From Streptomyces rishiriensis (GTDB lineage Bacteria; Actinomycetota; Actinomycetes; Streptomycetales; Streptomycetaceae), in contig NZ_BEWA01000015.1 in NCBI RefSeq assembly GCF_003112535.1, positions 1 through 64,000 on the forward strand: a stretch of DNA of 64,000 nucleotides. Direction: 5' to 3'. This document shows positions 1 to 8,612 of the stretch, in pieces; the first letter of the stretch is position 1; each line of letters opens with the position of its first letter. The position numbers and the translations under genes were made by a program. The notes under the pieces are model-generated. The model was not told where the DNA came from. It saw only the letters and a list, made by a program, of their open reading frames with translations, and ran no database searches.

Positions 1-96
1 TGCGTCTCCTCGGACTTCCGCACCCGCACCCTGCGTCGGCACCTGGACGCCACCGTCGCCGCCGCCCTCCAGGCCCAGAACGGGAGGCAGGCATGA
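1..96 (+). CDS. C-terminal end of an upstream gene, probably a recombinase
   Basis: An open frame enters from the window edge and stops with TGA at 94-96, giving about 31 residues rich in Arg, Ala and Gln. The stop overlaps the ATG of the next gene in an ATGA arrangement, so the two are translationally coupled. The fragment is too short to identify from its own sequence. The idea that it ends a tyrosine integrase is inference, drawn only from the recombinase-like protein two genes downstream. Confidence 0.5.
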   Translation, partial: CVSSDFRTRTLRRHLDATVAAALQAQNGRQA

Positions 97-428
97 AGCG
101 CAAAGTCGGCTACACCTGGCGGCTGCGTGAGCTGATGGCCCAGCGCCACATCTTCACCGCGACCGAGCTTGTGCCGCTGCTGCGCGAACGCGGCATCGAT
201 CTGTCCGCCTCCCAGGTCCACCGCATGGTCTCCGGGACGCCTGAGAGGCTGTCGCTAAAAGTCCTGTCCGCGCTCTGCGACATTCTGGCCTGCACCCCGG
301 CCGACCTGGTGGCCACCACCGCCGAGAACGCCGGCGTCCGCAAGACCGCCACCGGCGACCTGCCCACCCCGCCCGCAAACCTCGCGAAGCTCCGGCCTCG
401 CGCGGCCCGCATCCTGCCCGACGCATGA
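93..428 (+). CDS. Small XRE-type helix-turn-helix protein
   Basis: A 111-residue DNA-binding protein. The first 75 residues look like a Cro/C1-type fold: the segment SASQVHRMVSG near residues 38-48 fits a recognition helix, and LKVLSALCDILACTPADLV near 55-73 is the hallmark end of such domains. The tail is Pro/Ala rich. It overlaps its upstream neighbour (ATGA) and the next gene (ATGA at 425-428), so it is the middle member of a tightly coupled three-gene unit. A role as directionality or copy-control factor for the linked recombinase-like proteins is inference. Confidence 0.75.
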   Translation: MKRKVGYTWRLRELMAQRHIFTATELVPLLRERGIDLSASQVHRMVSGTPERLSLKVLSALCDILACTPADLVATTAENAGVRKTATGDLPTPPANLAKLRPRAARILPDA

Positions 429-1966
429 GCCGCCCCTACGCCACCGACGAGCAGTACGAACGCTGGTTCATGGCCGAGTGCTGCCGCTGCGGCCAGCGTA
501 GACACAAGGCCGGCACCTGGCCGGACGGATACGTCTGCCGGACCTGCTCGGACCGCGCGGTGCGAACACGAGGCACCTGCCCCGGATGCGGCCAGGACCG
601 GGCCCTCCCCGGGCACCACCCTGTCGACGGCTCCGCGATCTGCACGACCTGCGCCGGCTTCTCCCAGACCTTCGACTGCTCGCGCTGCGGTTTCGAGGGC
701 AAACTCCTGGGCGGCCGGCTCTGCGAACGCTGCACACTCACCGACCGGCTGACCGTCCTCCTGGACGACGGCACCGGCCGCATCCGTCCCGCGCTGACAC
801 CCTTGTTCAACCTGCTGGTGGCCATGGACGAGCCGAGAAGCGGCCTGGCCTGGCTGGCGATGCGCCGCGGCCAGCCGGGAAACGCCTCCCAGATGCTGCG
901 GCGGCTCGGTCTCGGACAGCTACCTCTGACCCACGACGCCTTCCACGAACTCCAGCCCTGGCGGGCAGCGGCTCACCTGGAAGAGCTCCTGATGGCCAGC
1001 GGAGTCCTGCCCGCCGTCGACAAGTACATCTGCTCCTTCCAGCGATGGCTGCCCGGCCACCTGGCCCACATCTCCGATCCCGAGCACGTCAAGACGATCA
1101 AGCTCTTCGCGACCTGGCACGTCCTTCCCCACCTACGGGGCCGGGCCGATCGAAGCCACATCACGCCGAGCATCCGCCGCTTCGCGGCCGAGCAGATCAA
1201 GCACGCGACCACTTTCCTGCACTGGCTCAGCGCCCGAGGCAGCTCTCTCTCGTCCTGCGGCCAGCTCGACATCGACGCCTGGTTCGCCGAGAACACCGAA
1301 CACGGCCGCACCTGCCTGAGGGCCTTCCTCAACTGGGCCATGCAGAGCCGCCGCTGCCCACGCTCCCTGTCCGTCCCCACCATGAAGATCTCCCGACGAC
1401 CCGCGCTGAGCGAGGACGCACGGCTGGCCGCTCTCGGCCGGCTGCTGAGCGACGCAGACGCACCGATGGGCCTGCGTGTTGCCGGCGTCATCGTCCTCCT
1501 CTACGCGCAACCCCTCACCCGGATCGTCCACCTGACAGTCGACGACGTGCTCCACGATGGAGAGACCACCCTTCTGCAGCTCGGGGAACCCGCCTCCCCC
1601 GTCCCCGCATCAGTCGCAGCCCTGCTGCTGGCATACATCGCGGACCGCGACAACATGAACACCGCCACCAACCAGGCATCCCGCTGGCTCTTCCCCGGCC
1701 GCCGGGCCGGACGGCCGGCCCGCCCCGACCACCTGTCCGCACGCCTGGGCGAGATCGGTGTCCCGGTCGCCGCGGCCCGCGGCGCCGCCATCCGACAACA
1801 ACTCCTCGAACTGCCCGCCCCCGTCGTCGCGGACGCCCTCGGCTACCACGACAAGACCACCAGCCGTCTCCTCAGAGAGAGCGGCGGGACCTGGAGCCGA
1901 TACGCCGCAGGCGACCACCTACGGTCACCATCCGGCTGGGCTCCCCATCGAGTCACCGACGGTTGA
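425..1966 (+). CDS. Zinc-ribbon protein with a degenerate tyrosine-recombinase domain
   Basis: A 513-residue protein. The first 100 residues carry three pairs of CxxC knuckles (CRCG/CRTC, CPGC/CTTC, CSRC/CERC), which suggests zinc ribbons. A helical middle resembles a phage-integrase core-binding domain. The C-terminal third resembles the tyrosine-recombinase catalytic fold. Box I survives as LTRIVHLTVDDV, and the usual HxxR box reads ARGAAIRQ (Arg kept, first His lost). The LGH motif reads LGYHDKTT, and a Tyr follows in WSRYA. With the first His missing it may be inactive or a structural partner. It overlaps the XRE gene by 4 bp and is probably part of a mobile recombinase module. Its exact family is not established. 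Confidence 0.6.
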   Translation: MSRPYATDEQYERWFMAECCRCGQRRHKAGTWPDGYVCRTCSDRAVRTRGTCPGCGQDRALPGHHPVDGSAICTTCAGFSQTFDCSRCGFEGKLLGGRLCERCTLTDRLTVLLDDGTGRIRPALTPLFNLLVAMDEPRSGLAWLAMRRGQPGNASQMLRRLGLGQLPLTHDAFHELQPWRAAAHLEELLMASGVLPAVDKYICSFQRWLPGHLAHISDPEHVKTIKLFATWHVLPHLRGRADRSHITPSIRRFAAEQIKHATTFLHWLSARGSSLSSCGQLDIDAWFAENTEHGRTCLRAFLNWAMQSRRCPRSLSVPTMKISRRPALSEDARLAALGRLLSDADAPMGLRVAGVIVLLYAQPLTRIVHLTVDDVLHDGETTLLQLGEPASPVPASVAALLLAYIADRDNMNTATNQASRWLFPGRRAGRPARPDHLSARLGEIGVPVAAARGAAIRQQLLELPAPVVADALGYHDKTTSRLLRESGGTWSRYAAGDHLRSPSGWAPHRVTDG

Positions 1967-1969
1967 AGC

Positions 1970-2662
1970 TCAGATCATGTCCTGGGCCAGCTGTGGGTAG
2001 CCGATCTCAGCGATGTCCTCGGCCAGGTCTGCGAGGGTGACCTCTGCGTTCAGCGATGACACGAGCTTCTGGCTCAGCAGCCGCAAGGCATACACGTCGC
2101 GCACCGCTTCCAGGTCGACGGGAACCTCGTAGTAGTCCTCGGCGAAGCGCTGGAACGCTTCAGGCGAGCGGTCGACCAGGAGCTCGAACAGGCCCGTTGC
2201 CCCGTCGGGGTCGGAATACTCGGCGGGGAAGTCGATCACGCCGTGCCGCCACCGATCATCCGTTGCCTTCCGCCACAGGCAGGCCGTCACAACGGGGACG
2301 TCGTCCTCGTCGGTGAACGCCGGCTCTTCGACGAAGGGCTTGAAGACCTCCGGAACCTCGTCGATCACTCCCGGCCAGGGATCGCCATCGTTGGCGTATG
2401 GGCTCATCGGTGCTTCGTGGTCGAAGCCGCGGACGTAGGCCCCGGCCGCCGAGAACACGATGGAGTACTCGTCCCCCGACCCGTTGCGCATCGAGGCCAT
2501 CTCCTCGCTGTCGGCCCAGCCGGCGTTGAAGGAGTAATACCGGCCTTCCCAGTCCGGGCTCAGGATTGCGTCGAGCATCGCCAGTGAGCGGCACAGGTTC
2601 CGCAGGTCAGCGATCGAAGGGAGCTGGCGAGCTACGTTATAGACAGTCACGTGCTCATCCAA
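1970..2662 (-). CDS. Uncharacterised acidic protein
   Basis: A 230-residue soluble protein rich in Asp and Glu and in aromatics (for example DWEGRYYSFNAGW near residue 37). It has no signal peptide, membrane segment or catalytic motif that I recognise. The first codon in this frame is TTG (2662); a GTG at 2650 is an alternative start, so the N-terminus is uncertain. It is convergent with the zinc-ribbon recombinase-like gene, with stop codons 3 bp apart. Such proteins occur in Streptomyces accessory regions, and an immunity-type role would be speculation. Confidence 0.6.
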   Translation of the reverse strand: MDEHVTVYNVARQLPSIADLRNLCRSLAMLDAILSPDWEGRYYSFNAGWADSEEMASMRNGSGDEYSIVFSAAGAYVRGFDHEAPMSPYANDGDPWPGVIDEVPEVFKPFVEEPAFTDEDDVPVVTACLWRKATDDRWRHGVIDFPAEYSDPDGATGLFELLVDRSPEAFQRFAEDYYEVPVDLEAVRDVYALRLLSQKLVSSLNAEVTLADLAEDIAEIGYPQLAQDMI

Positions 2663-2726
2663 CCGGATGCCTCTGACACCCAGAATCTCCCCTCAAGGGC
2701 TGTCACGCTCAGTAGCAGTGCCGGAG

Positions 2727-3827
2727 TCAGGCGTGTGAACTCGCGACGGTTGAATACGAGAGCCCACCAGTACCAAGGCCGTCCTCGAACAGCACCTTCG
2801 CCGCCCGCGCGAGCACCCGTGACGCCCTCTCTAGCTGCGGCAGCGTCGACAGCCGCTCCTTCTCCGTCTTCCGCTTCGCCGAGTTCAGCAGCCGGGTGGC
2901 CATCAGGACCTGGAACAGGTCCAGGGCCTCGTCGATCGCCTTCGCCTCCAGGTGCCGCATCACCGCGGTCAGCATCGCCGTGCGCTTGGGCTCCGCCGCC
3001 CGCTCCAGCAGCGGCGCCTTCGACCCCAGCGCGTACCGGGCCAGCGCCGCCATCCGGTTCGGCGGGATCTGCGACAGCCTCAGCCGACCGAGCCGGTACG
3101 CGCCGATCTCGTCCACCCGCTCCAGCGCACGGGCGAACGCTGTGCCCGTCGTCCGCGTCGGCGGCCGGCGCAGCCGCTCCAGCTCCGAGAACCGCGAGCC
3201 CTCCGGCGTCTTCAGCGTCGCCACCAGGTCCCCGGGCAGCGCCGGGTCCGCGCGCCGGGCGGCGCCCGCGACCGTGGCGTGCAGCTGCTTGTCCGCGACC
3301 CTCCGCACCTCCGACACCTGCCGGGCCAGCACCGACACCCCGGGCAGCAGCACCCGGTTGCGGCGCAGCCAGCCCACCGCGTGGTCGAACAGCGCCTTCG
3401 GGCCCTCGGCGTGCGTCCACGCCCGGCTATTCAGGAACGTGCGGAACCGCCGGGACCACTCCGCATCGTCGTACTCGTGGTACTCGTAGGCGTCCCGGAT
3501 CTCCCACGCGTGCTCGTACGCCGTCTTCGGCCGCTCGGTGTATCGCTTCACCACCGACGGGTCCTCAACGCCGAGCTGCGCGGCCAGGTGCTCGACCACC
3601 GGCCACGGCGCATCCAGCGGGTCGTCCGGGAGGAACCGGCCGATGTAGCGCACCGTGCACATCTGGAGGGCGAAGCCGAGCTGGTGGTACGTCGAGCGTC
3701 GCCGGGCGATCAGATCGCGGTCGACGTCGTCCAGGAAGAAGAACCGCTCCAGCTCGGGGCGGGTCGGCTCCTCGGCGAACTTCCCGTACGCCTCGGCCTG
3801 CTCATCAGTCAGAAACTCCACCGGCAC
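2727..3827 (-). pseudogene. Tn3-family transposase, N-terminal fragment
   Basis: Starting at a GTG at 3827, the frame reads VPVEFLTDEQAEAYGKF and continues through FLDDVDRDLIARRR and YIGRFLPDDPLDAPWPVVEHL. This is the typical N-terminal (DUF4158-type) domain of Tn3-family transposases. Homology runs to about LARAAKVLFEDG, then becomes unrelated sequence before a stop at 2727. Only about 350 of roughly 1000 residues remain and the DDE catalytic core is missing. No resolvase is linked. It is a dead fragment of a transposon whose end probably lies just upstream near 3880. Confidence 0.8.
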
Positions 3828-3842
3828 GAGCGGACCGTAGCC

Positions 3843-3880
3843 AGCCCCGGCACCCGCCCGGCGATCTTTCCACGAACCCC
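3843..3880 (-). repeat. Candidate Tn3-type terminal inverted repeat
   Basis: On the minus strand the sequence just upstream of the transposase start begins GGGGTTCGTGGAAAGATCGC and is about 38 bp long, the size and GGGG start expected of Tn3-family ends. It sits 16 bp upstream of the GTG start, as in many Tn3 elements. No matching copy was found at the other side, consistent with truncation, so this call rests on position and form only. Confidence 0.3.
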
Positions 3881-3956
3881 AGCGGAGCCACTGGCCGGTG
3901 TACTGGCCGACCATGATCAATCTCAGCGCCAACCGCTGTACCGATGTTCCCCGAGG

Positions 3957-4130
3957 CCGATTACGAAGGTGGCCAATGACCTCATCGACGAGGGGTGGGA
4001 GGTGGACCCGGTGGACCTGGCCACCGTCACCCCGTACATCACCAGCAAGACCCGCCGCTTCGGTACCTGGCACCTTGACATGGAGCCGCCCGAGAACGAA
4101 GCGGTAGGGCGGCTGCGGATGGCCGCGTGA
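3957..4130 (+). pseudogene. Tn3-family transposase, C-terminal fragment on the opposite strand
   Basis: This frame reads ITKVANDLIDEGWEVDP, then LATVTPYITSKTRRFGTWHL, and ends at a TGA at 4128-4130. The pattern (an Ile/Val-rich helix, LIDEGWEVDP, LxxxTPYIT, RRFGxWxLD) resembles the last 50 or so residues of Tn3-family transposases. No start codon or catalytic domain precedes it. Because it lies on the opposite strand from the N-terminal fragment, it comes from a second element or from a rearranged copy. Confidence 0.45.
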
Positions 4131-4171
4131 CGGTGTGGTCCGTTCCATGAACTGCGCCAGTGCAGCCGAAA

Positions 4172-4340
4172 GGGCACCCGAGCTCCAATGGCGCGCTCTG
4201 CAACCACTTTGTCGAAGACGGCCCGCAGCTTTGGCTCACTGTTGGGCAGCTGCTTGTCGAAGACCTTATTGCCGGCCGGGATGAGTCCGTGGCCATTGGT
4301 GAGCGGTCTTGCGGACGTCCATCCCGAGGAGGACGCTCAT
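4172..4340 (-). pseudogene. IS110-family transposase, frameshifted N-terminal fragment
   Basis: From an ATG at 4340 the minus strand encodes MSVLLGMDVRKTAH, the start of the DEDD nuclease domain typical of IS110-family transposases (LGMDVGKTAH). The frame then shifts. The continuation LIPAGNKVFDKQLPNSEPKL and RAVFDKVVAERAIGA is in another frame and ends abruptly near 4172. The later DEDD acidic residues and the serine-containing C-terminal domain are absent, so it is not functional. Confidence 0.65.
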
Positions 4341-4679
4341 GTGGCCGATGTCGGCATCGTGCTCCCAACTGCTTCGGTGTGGTACTGGCCAGGGAGTTGG
4401 AGCCGGCCCTGGTGGCGAAACACCCGGCCGTGGATGCACTCGGTCTTGATCAGCATGATCGCGGTCGGGACGGCCATCGGGCCTTGGCGAAGTGCGTAGG
4501 CCGGTGATCACGCCTAACGTGGAAAGGGCGAACAGTGCAAGAGGCCCTAAACGGTGTTGTGTTGCGTGCACTGCCGAAGGGTACCGGCCTTCGCCTCCGA
4601 GGTCGGGATACTCGCGCGCTTCGGCCGCGCTCACGCCGACCCGTCCGACCGACGAAGCCTCGACGGCAGGGACGTTCCG
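4341..4679. other. Stretch without a recognised gene
   Basis: About 340 bases between the IS110 remnant and the beta-helix gene. A short minus-strand peptide near 4418-4456 (IKTECIHGRVF) faintly recalls the C-terminal region of IS3/IS481 transposases but is too short to call. Base composition falls from left to right towards the lower-GC gene. No promoter, terminator or RNA gene could be identified. Confidence 0.4.
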
Positions 4680-7160
4680 ATGGACATCGAAAACATGAAA
4701 GCCGCACAGCGCATCAATGCCGGCCAGGCGGTCCGCACCACAGGATCACGCACCGTCACCCCTGCTACTGCCGAGGCCGAGAAGTTTCATACCAGTCCGT
4801 TCTTCGGGGTTGCGCTGGAAACGGCGTTGCGTGCCAACGACCCCGTCAAAGTTCAAGTAAGTGGTCTTTTCACCCTTCGCAGCCTGGGCCCCGAGGTAGG
4901 TTCGGTCCCTAGGTTCGGCGCGGTTGGCATCAACAGTTCGGGACAGCTCGTCCGCGCTGCAAGTAAGGAATGCGTGAGCGCTCCGAACTGGATCGGCGAC
5001 TGCGATGCTTCAGGCACGGTGACAATCCGCCCCCGCCGCGACACGCGCTTGAACGTGCTCGACTTCGGAGCAGTGGGAAACGGCAAAACCGACGAAAACG
5101 CCGACGACGCGGACGCGATCCAAAGCGCCCTGGACTGCGCGATGCGACTCGGCACTACCGACGGCAGTGTCGTCTACCTCCCGCCGGGAGAATACCGCAT
5201 TAAGAAGCCTCTCGTTATCTCAAACGGTTGCATTCTGGAGGGGGCCGGCCTTGCCTATCATGACGAAACCAGTCGCATACTCGCAGATGTCGAATCCGGA
5301 AATTTCAACCTCTCTGTCTCGACTAAAATCGGTGAAGTCGGCGGGGGGACAGTGCGGGAGACCGTTTATTGCGCAATTGCCCTGGTGGGCTATGGGACCG
5401 GATTGGCCATGAGGCCCCCTCGCGGGCGGGCGGACTATGCCGTGCTTCGTCAGCTCGCCCTCCATTCGATCCCCGCTCAAGGGATGCCTGTCGCCACCCT
5501 CCAGGCTCCGCAGATGGATGGCATACGGGTTATGGCGACCGGCGCATGCATTGAGAGAATGAGCGTTGTCAGTTTCAGGCGTAACGGAATAGAGATATCC
5601 TCAAGTGAGATCGCACCGGTGGTTAACGCCAGCGGCGTGCAGATACGTGATTGCCGCCTTACCAGCAATGGCCAAAATGGGCTCGACATCGGCAGCCTTG
5701 GCAACGACAACGCCAGTACCATACTAGTTACGAACGTTGATGCCTCATCAAATGGGCGTGATGGAATTTGCGACAATTCGCGCTTGGGCTGCACCTTCGT
5801 TTCGTGTCACACTGCAGCAAACAAACACCGAAACATCAGCTGTGAACGCCCGAGTAGTTCCTACTCCGTATACCTCGGCTGCTACGCCGAGATTGATGCA
5901 CCAGCGGTATTCAAGGGGCCCATCGCTGTAGTCGGAGGGGACATGGACATCACCCCCGACTCAACGTACTGGGGTTACGGCCCCGTCCGTGGAGGCCATG
6001 GACCCTCTGCTTTGAAAGTCCTAAATAACTCTTCCAAAGTGCAATATTATCGGGCCGTCGACGGTGGGATCGATATAGATAAGGGCGAGCAGACGACGCC
6101 GCCCCCGCCCGCACCAGGCGAACCAACCCCAAAGGCGCTAGGATACCTATTTGAAGCAAAAGTCGGCGGGCGTACTCTCGGAAAGAGTTTGGCAAACCCG
6201 ACCGGTATGCCTGGTGAATGGTTCACGGAGGTCCCAACGTTCGGGGGCTTGACACAAGATGGCACAAAAGATGACGGTGTGACATGGGAATGCTTGGGCC
6301 CATGCCCGCCTAGCGTCGTAACGTCCAACACCCTCGGACATAATCTGGATCCCGCGATCATTCAGGATATTCAGTCTATGATGGTGGACGGCAAGTTGCA
6401 ACCCGTCGACGGAGATTCACTCTTCCGTACCCAAGTCCAGGTATCTCGGGATCCTGATGACCCTCGTATCGGCAGGATTGAAACGTCCCTTCTGAGTGCT
6501 GGGCAGCCTTTCCATACGTACTATCAAACCGCGTACGGAAACGGTCCGCGTCCCGGCGCGCTGATGCTTCCGGAAGCCTGGATTGGACAATTTGATCACG
6601 GTGAGCGGCGAATCGGTGTTGTTTATAGCGGAAATCCGTACACTACTAGTGTGGGTAGCTGCAACTTCTACAGCCCGGGTGATCTAATTCTCAATGCTTA
6701 CAATGATGCAACGCGCCAAGGCCCGATCGGGTGGGCGGTGGCGGCTGCGTGTGGACGGGGGTCAGAGGGTCATTGTCATCCCTGGGTTCCCGGGGAGCAC
6801 TACAGCATAGGGCAAACCGTCAAGCCGAGGCACCCCACGCCCGCCAATGGCTTCTTGTATCGACTGAAGGCGTACAGGAAGGACGGATTGAACCCGCGCC
6901 CGTTGAACCCGCACCTCAACGTCTCCGGTCAAAGTGAGCCGCGCTGGAGCCAAACTGTTGGTGATACGACTGAGGACAAATGCCTAGAGTGGCAGACGCT
7001 CTATGACTTGGATGATCCCGCAAACAAAAAGTACCTTGAACCGATTCCACAGTGCGTGCCAGATCAGACGGACTCGCACGCGTTGGACATTGACCATCTG
7101 AGGGCTGATTTCAACGCACTTCTTGCCAAGCTGAGAGCGGCGCACCTGTTGGGAGAGTAA
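4680..7160 (+). CDS. Phage tailspike-like beta-helix protein of foreign composition
   Basis: An 826-residue protein with no signal peptide. Residues 15-120 are beta-rich and resemble capsid-decoration or spike-anchor domains (VALETALRANDPVKVQVSG). At 125 a pectate-lyase-superfamily beta-helix begins with LNVLDFGAVGNGKTDENADD, VVYLPPGEYRI and CILEGAG, and runs to about 430. Two carbohydrate-module-like repeats follow near 488-540 (TQDGTKDDGVTWECLG) and 698-770 (WVPGEHYSIGQTVKPRHP and CLEWQTL). The last helix (DHLRADFNALLAKLRAAHLLG) is typical of phage fibre proteins. The gene uses many A/T-ending codons and is visibly lower in GC than its neighbours, a sign of recent transfer. The start is the first plausible ATG; 4695 is an alternative. 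Polysaccharide binding or cleavage is inferred. Confidence 0.7.
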   Translation: MDIENMKAAQRINAGQAVRTTGSRTVTPATAEAEKFHTSPFFGVALETALRANDPVKVQVSGLFTLRSLGPEVGSVPRFGAVGINSSGQLVRAASKECVSAPNWIGDCDASGTVTIRPRRDTRLNVLDFGAVGNGKTDENADDADAIQSALDCAMRLGTTDGSVVYLPPGEYRIKKPLVISNGCILEGAGLAYHDETSRILADVESGNFNLSVSTKIGEVGGGTVRETVYCAIALVGYGTGLAMRPPRGRADYAVLRQLALHSIPAQGMPVATLQAPQMDGIRVMATGACIERMSVVSFRRNGIEISSSEIAPVVNASGVQIRDCRLTSNGQNGLDIGSLGNDNASTILVTNVDASSNGRDGICDNSRLGCTFVSCHTAANKHRNISCERPSSSYSVYLGCYAEIDAPAVFKGPIAVVGGDMDITPDSTYWGYGPVRGGHGPSALKVLNNSSKVQYYRAVDGGIDIDKGEQTTPPPPAPGEPTPKALGYLFEAKVGGRTLGKSLANPTGMPGEWFTEVPTFGGLTQDGTKDDGVTWECLGPCPPSVVTSNTLGHNLDPAIIQDIQSMMVDGKLQPVDGDSLFRTQVQVSRDPDDPRIGRIETSLLSAGQPFHTYYQTAYGNGPRPGALMLPEAWIGQFDHGERRIGVVYSGNPYTTSVGSCNFYSPGDLILNAYNDATRQGPIGWAVAAACGRGSEGHCHPWVPGEHYSIGQTVKPRHPTPANGFLYRLKAYRKDGLNPRPLNPHLNVSGQSEPRWSQTVGDTTEDKCLEWQTLYDLDDPANKKYLEPIPQCVPDQTDSHALDIDHLRADFNALLAKLRAAHLLGE

Positions 7161-7412
7161 GCGGAGGTGGACGGAGCTGATACCGGGGATGCCGCATATC
7201 ATCGACTCCGCCATTGAGTGAGCTGAGCGTGGTGGACGTTGATGGCACAGCGGGCCAGTGGCACTTCCGAGGCGGAGCGTGTTCCAGCATGATTCTTGTG
7301 TCGCCAACTATGCGAGCACACACCCGTCGTGACGGTATGACACCGTGCAGGGAACGCGTGAGCGGCGGTTCTGCTTACCGGACCTCTCACACCTGTTGGC
7401 TCGTCAGGGTGG

Positions 7413-7443
7413 TGCCGCAGTAAATACCGGATTTACTGCGGCA
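7413..7443. repeat. Perfect inverted repeat, putative integrase or regulator site
   Basis: Arms TGCCGCAGTAAAT (7413-7425) and ATTTACTGCGGCA (7431-7443) are exact reverse complements around a 5-bp spacer, ACCGG. A further direct copy lies at 7509-7522. The AT-containing arms stand out in this GC-rich stretch. The layout resembles the core site of a tyrosine recombinase, two inverted arms around a short crossover region, but an operator is also possible. Confidence 0.6.
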
Positions 7444-7508
7444 GAGCCTCTACCGTGATCACCACGACCTGCGGCGGGGTGTTCCGGCCACCGGGGTGAG
7501 GTGTACGC

Positions 7509-7522
7509 ATTTACTGCGGCAG
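7509..7522 (+). repeat. Third copy of the integrase-proximal site
   Basis: ATTTACTGCGGCAG repeats, in direct orientation, the right arm of the palindrome at 7431-7444. It ends 22 bp before the integrase GTG. A solitary extra site next to an inverted pair would fit an arm-type or autoregulatory binding site. Confidence 0.5.
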
Positions 7523-7544
7523 CGCTGAGTGGGACGGGGCGGGC

Positions 7545-8612
7545 GTGACAATCGAACCAGTGGCCGAACTCGGGGCCGGGGGCGTGCTTCGGTTGCCGCG
7601 CGCCCGGGTGGTGCCGCTGTCCGCCCCGGCGGCGTCGTACACCGCGGCGGTCGAGCGGTATCTCACCGGCGCGGGCATCGCGAAGTCCTCCGCGCGGATC
7701 TACCGGATCTCGCTGACGACGTGGGGGTGGATGCTCACCGGCGAACCCGCGCCGACCGGACCCGCCCGCCGGGGCGCGAAGCCGCCCGTCTTCCTTGTCG
7801 CGGCGATCGACGACCCGGCGCTGCCGGAGGTGCTGGCCGAACTGGCGACGGCGCGGGCGGACGAGATGGACGCCGACACCGTCAACCGCGAGCTGTCCAT
7901 CGCGCGCAAGGCGATCGGCTGGTGGCAGCGCCAGGGCTGGATCGAAGGCGATCCCACGATCGGCATCGAGCGGCGGCCGGCGCCGCCGGACCGCACCAAG
8001 GCCCTGGCGGAGAATCAGATCGCTGCCCTGTGGCGCCTGGACGTCGCACTGCGTGAGAAGACGTTCTGGAAGATGCTCTACGAGTCCGCCGCACGGGCCG
8101 ACGAGGTGCTGTGCCTCAACGTGGAAGACCTGTACCCGCAGGACAAGCGCGGCAAGATCACCGCCAAGGGCGGCGCGACCGAGTGGATCCACTGGCAGTC
8201 CGGCGCCGCCCAGCTCCTGCCCCGCCTGATCGCCGGCCGCACCCGCGGGCCCCTGTTCCTTACCGGTCGCAAGGCCCCAGCCGGAACCGCGACGCTGGAC
8301 GTGTGCGAGGAGACCAGCCGGGCCCGGCTCTCCTACCGCCGGGGGGAGGAGATCTTCGAGGAGTCCACCCGGCTGCTGGCGAACCCGCTTGCCCGGCCCG
8401 AGGACGTCGAGGACCCGGCGGGATGGATATTGCACCGGCTCAGGCACAGTGCGTTGACGCACGACGCGGAGAACGGCACGTCCACGCCGATGCTGCTGGC
8501 CCGCTCCCGCCACGCCTCCGTACGGTCCCTGGAACGCTACGCTCGCCCCGGCGTCGACGCGGTCGCCCGGCACGTCGCTGAGCGCGACCCCGCTGCCCGC
8601 CGTCGGGGTTGA
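7545..8612 (+). CDS. Tyrosine-type site-specific integrase
   Basis: A 355-residue recombinase with GTG start. The N-terminal core-binding (SAM-like) domain covers about residues 30-140. The catalytic domain has all expected residues: Arg in YESAARADEV near 184, Lys in GKITAKGGATEW, the HRLRH box (His 297, Arg 300), His 323 in ARSRH and the nucleophile Tyr 332 in LERYARP. It is therefore probably active, unlike the degenerate protein at 425-1966. The inverted and direct repeats immediately upstream are candidate binding or exchange sites. It probably belongs to a mobile element whose other end was not found here. Confidence 0.88.
   Translation: MTIEPVAELGAGGVLRLPRARVVPLSAPAASYTAAVERYLTGAGIAKSSARIYRISLTTWGWMLTGEPAPTGPARRGAKPPVFLVAAIDDPALPEVLAELATARADEMDADTVNRELSIARKAIGWWQRQGWIEGDPTIGIERRPAPPDRTKALAENQIAALWRLDVALREKTFWKMLYESAARADEVLCLNVEDLYPQDKRGKITAKGGATEWIHWQSGAAQLLPRLIAGRTRGPLFLTGRKAPAGTATLDVCEETSRARLSYRRGEEIFEESTRLLANPLARPEDVEDPAGWILHRLRHSALTHDAENGTSTPMLLARSRHASVRSLERYARPGVDAVARHVAERDPAARRRG

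Larger units (their letters stand above)
7161..7544. other. Intergenic region upstream of the integrase
   Basis: This 384-base gap holds no convincing gene. Its left half has the mixed composition of the preceding foreign gene. Its right half carries three copies of a 13-14 bp site (annotated separately) directly in front of the integrase start. No tRNA gene, a common integration target, is visible here. Confidence 0.5.

Noticed and set aside
586..2040. Long open frame overlapping the zinc-ribbon gene in another frame
   Set aside because: Its product is Arg/Pro-rich low-complexity sequence with no family motifs, as expected from GC-rich codon shadows; the cysteine-rich frame is the coding one.
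4418..4456. Minus-strand peptide IKTECIHGRVF resembling IS3/IS481 transposase ends
   Set aside because: Only about a dozen residues; not enough for an annotation.
7404..8573. Long minus-strand frame opposite the integrase
   Set aside because: Antisense to a gene with a complete catalytic residue set; composition is shadow-like and no ribosome site was seen.
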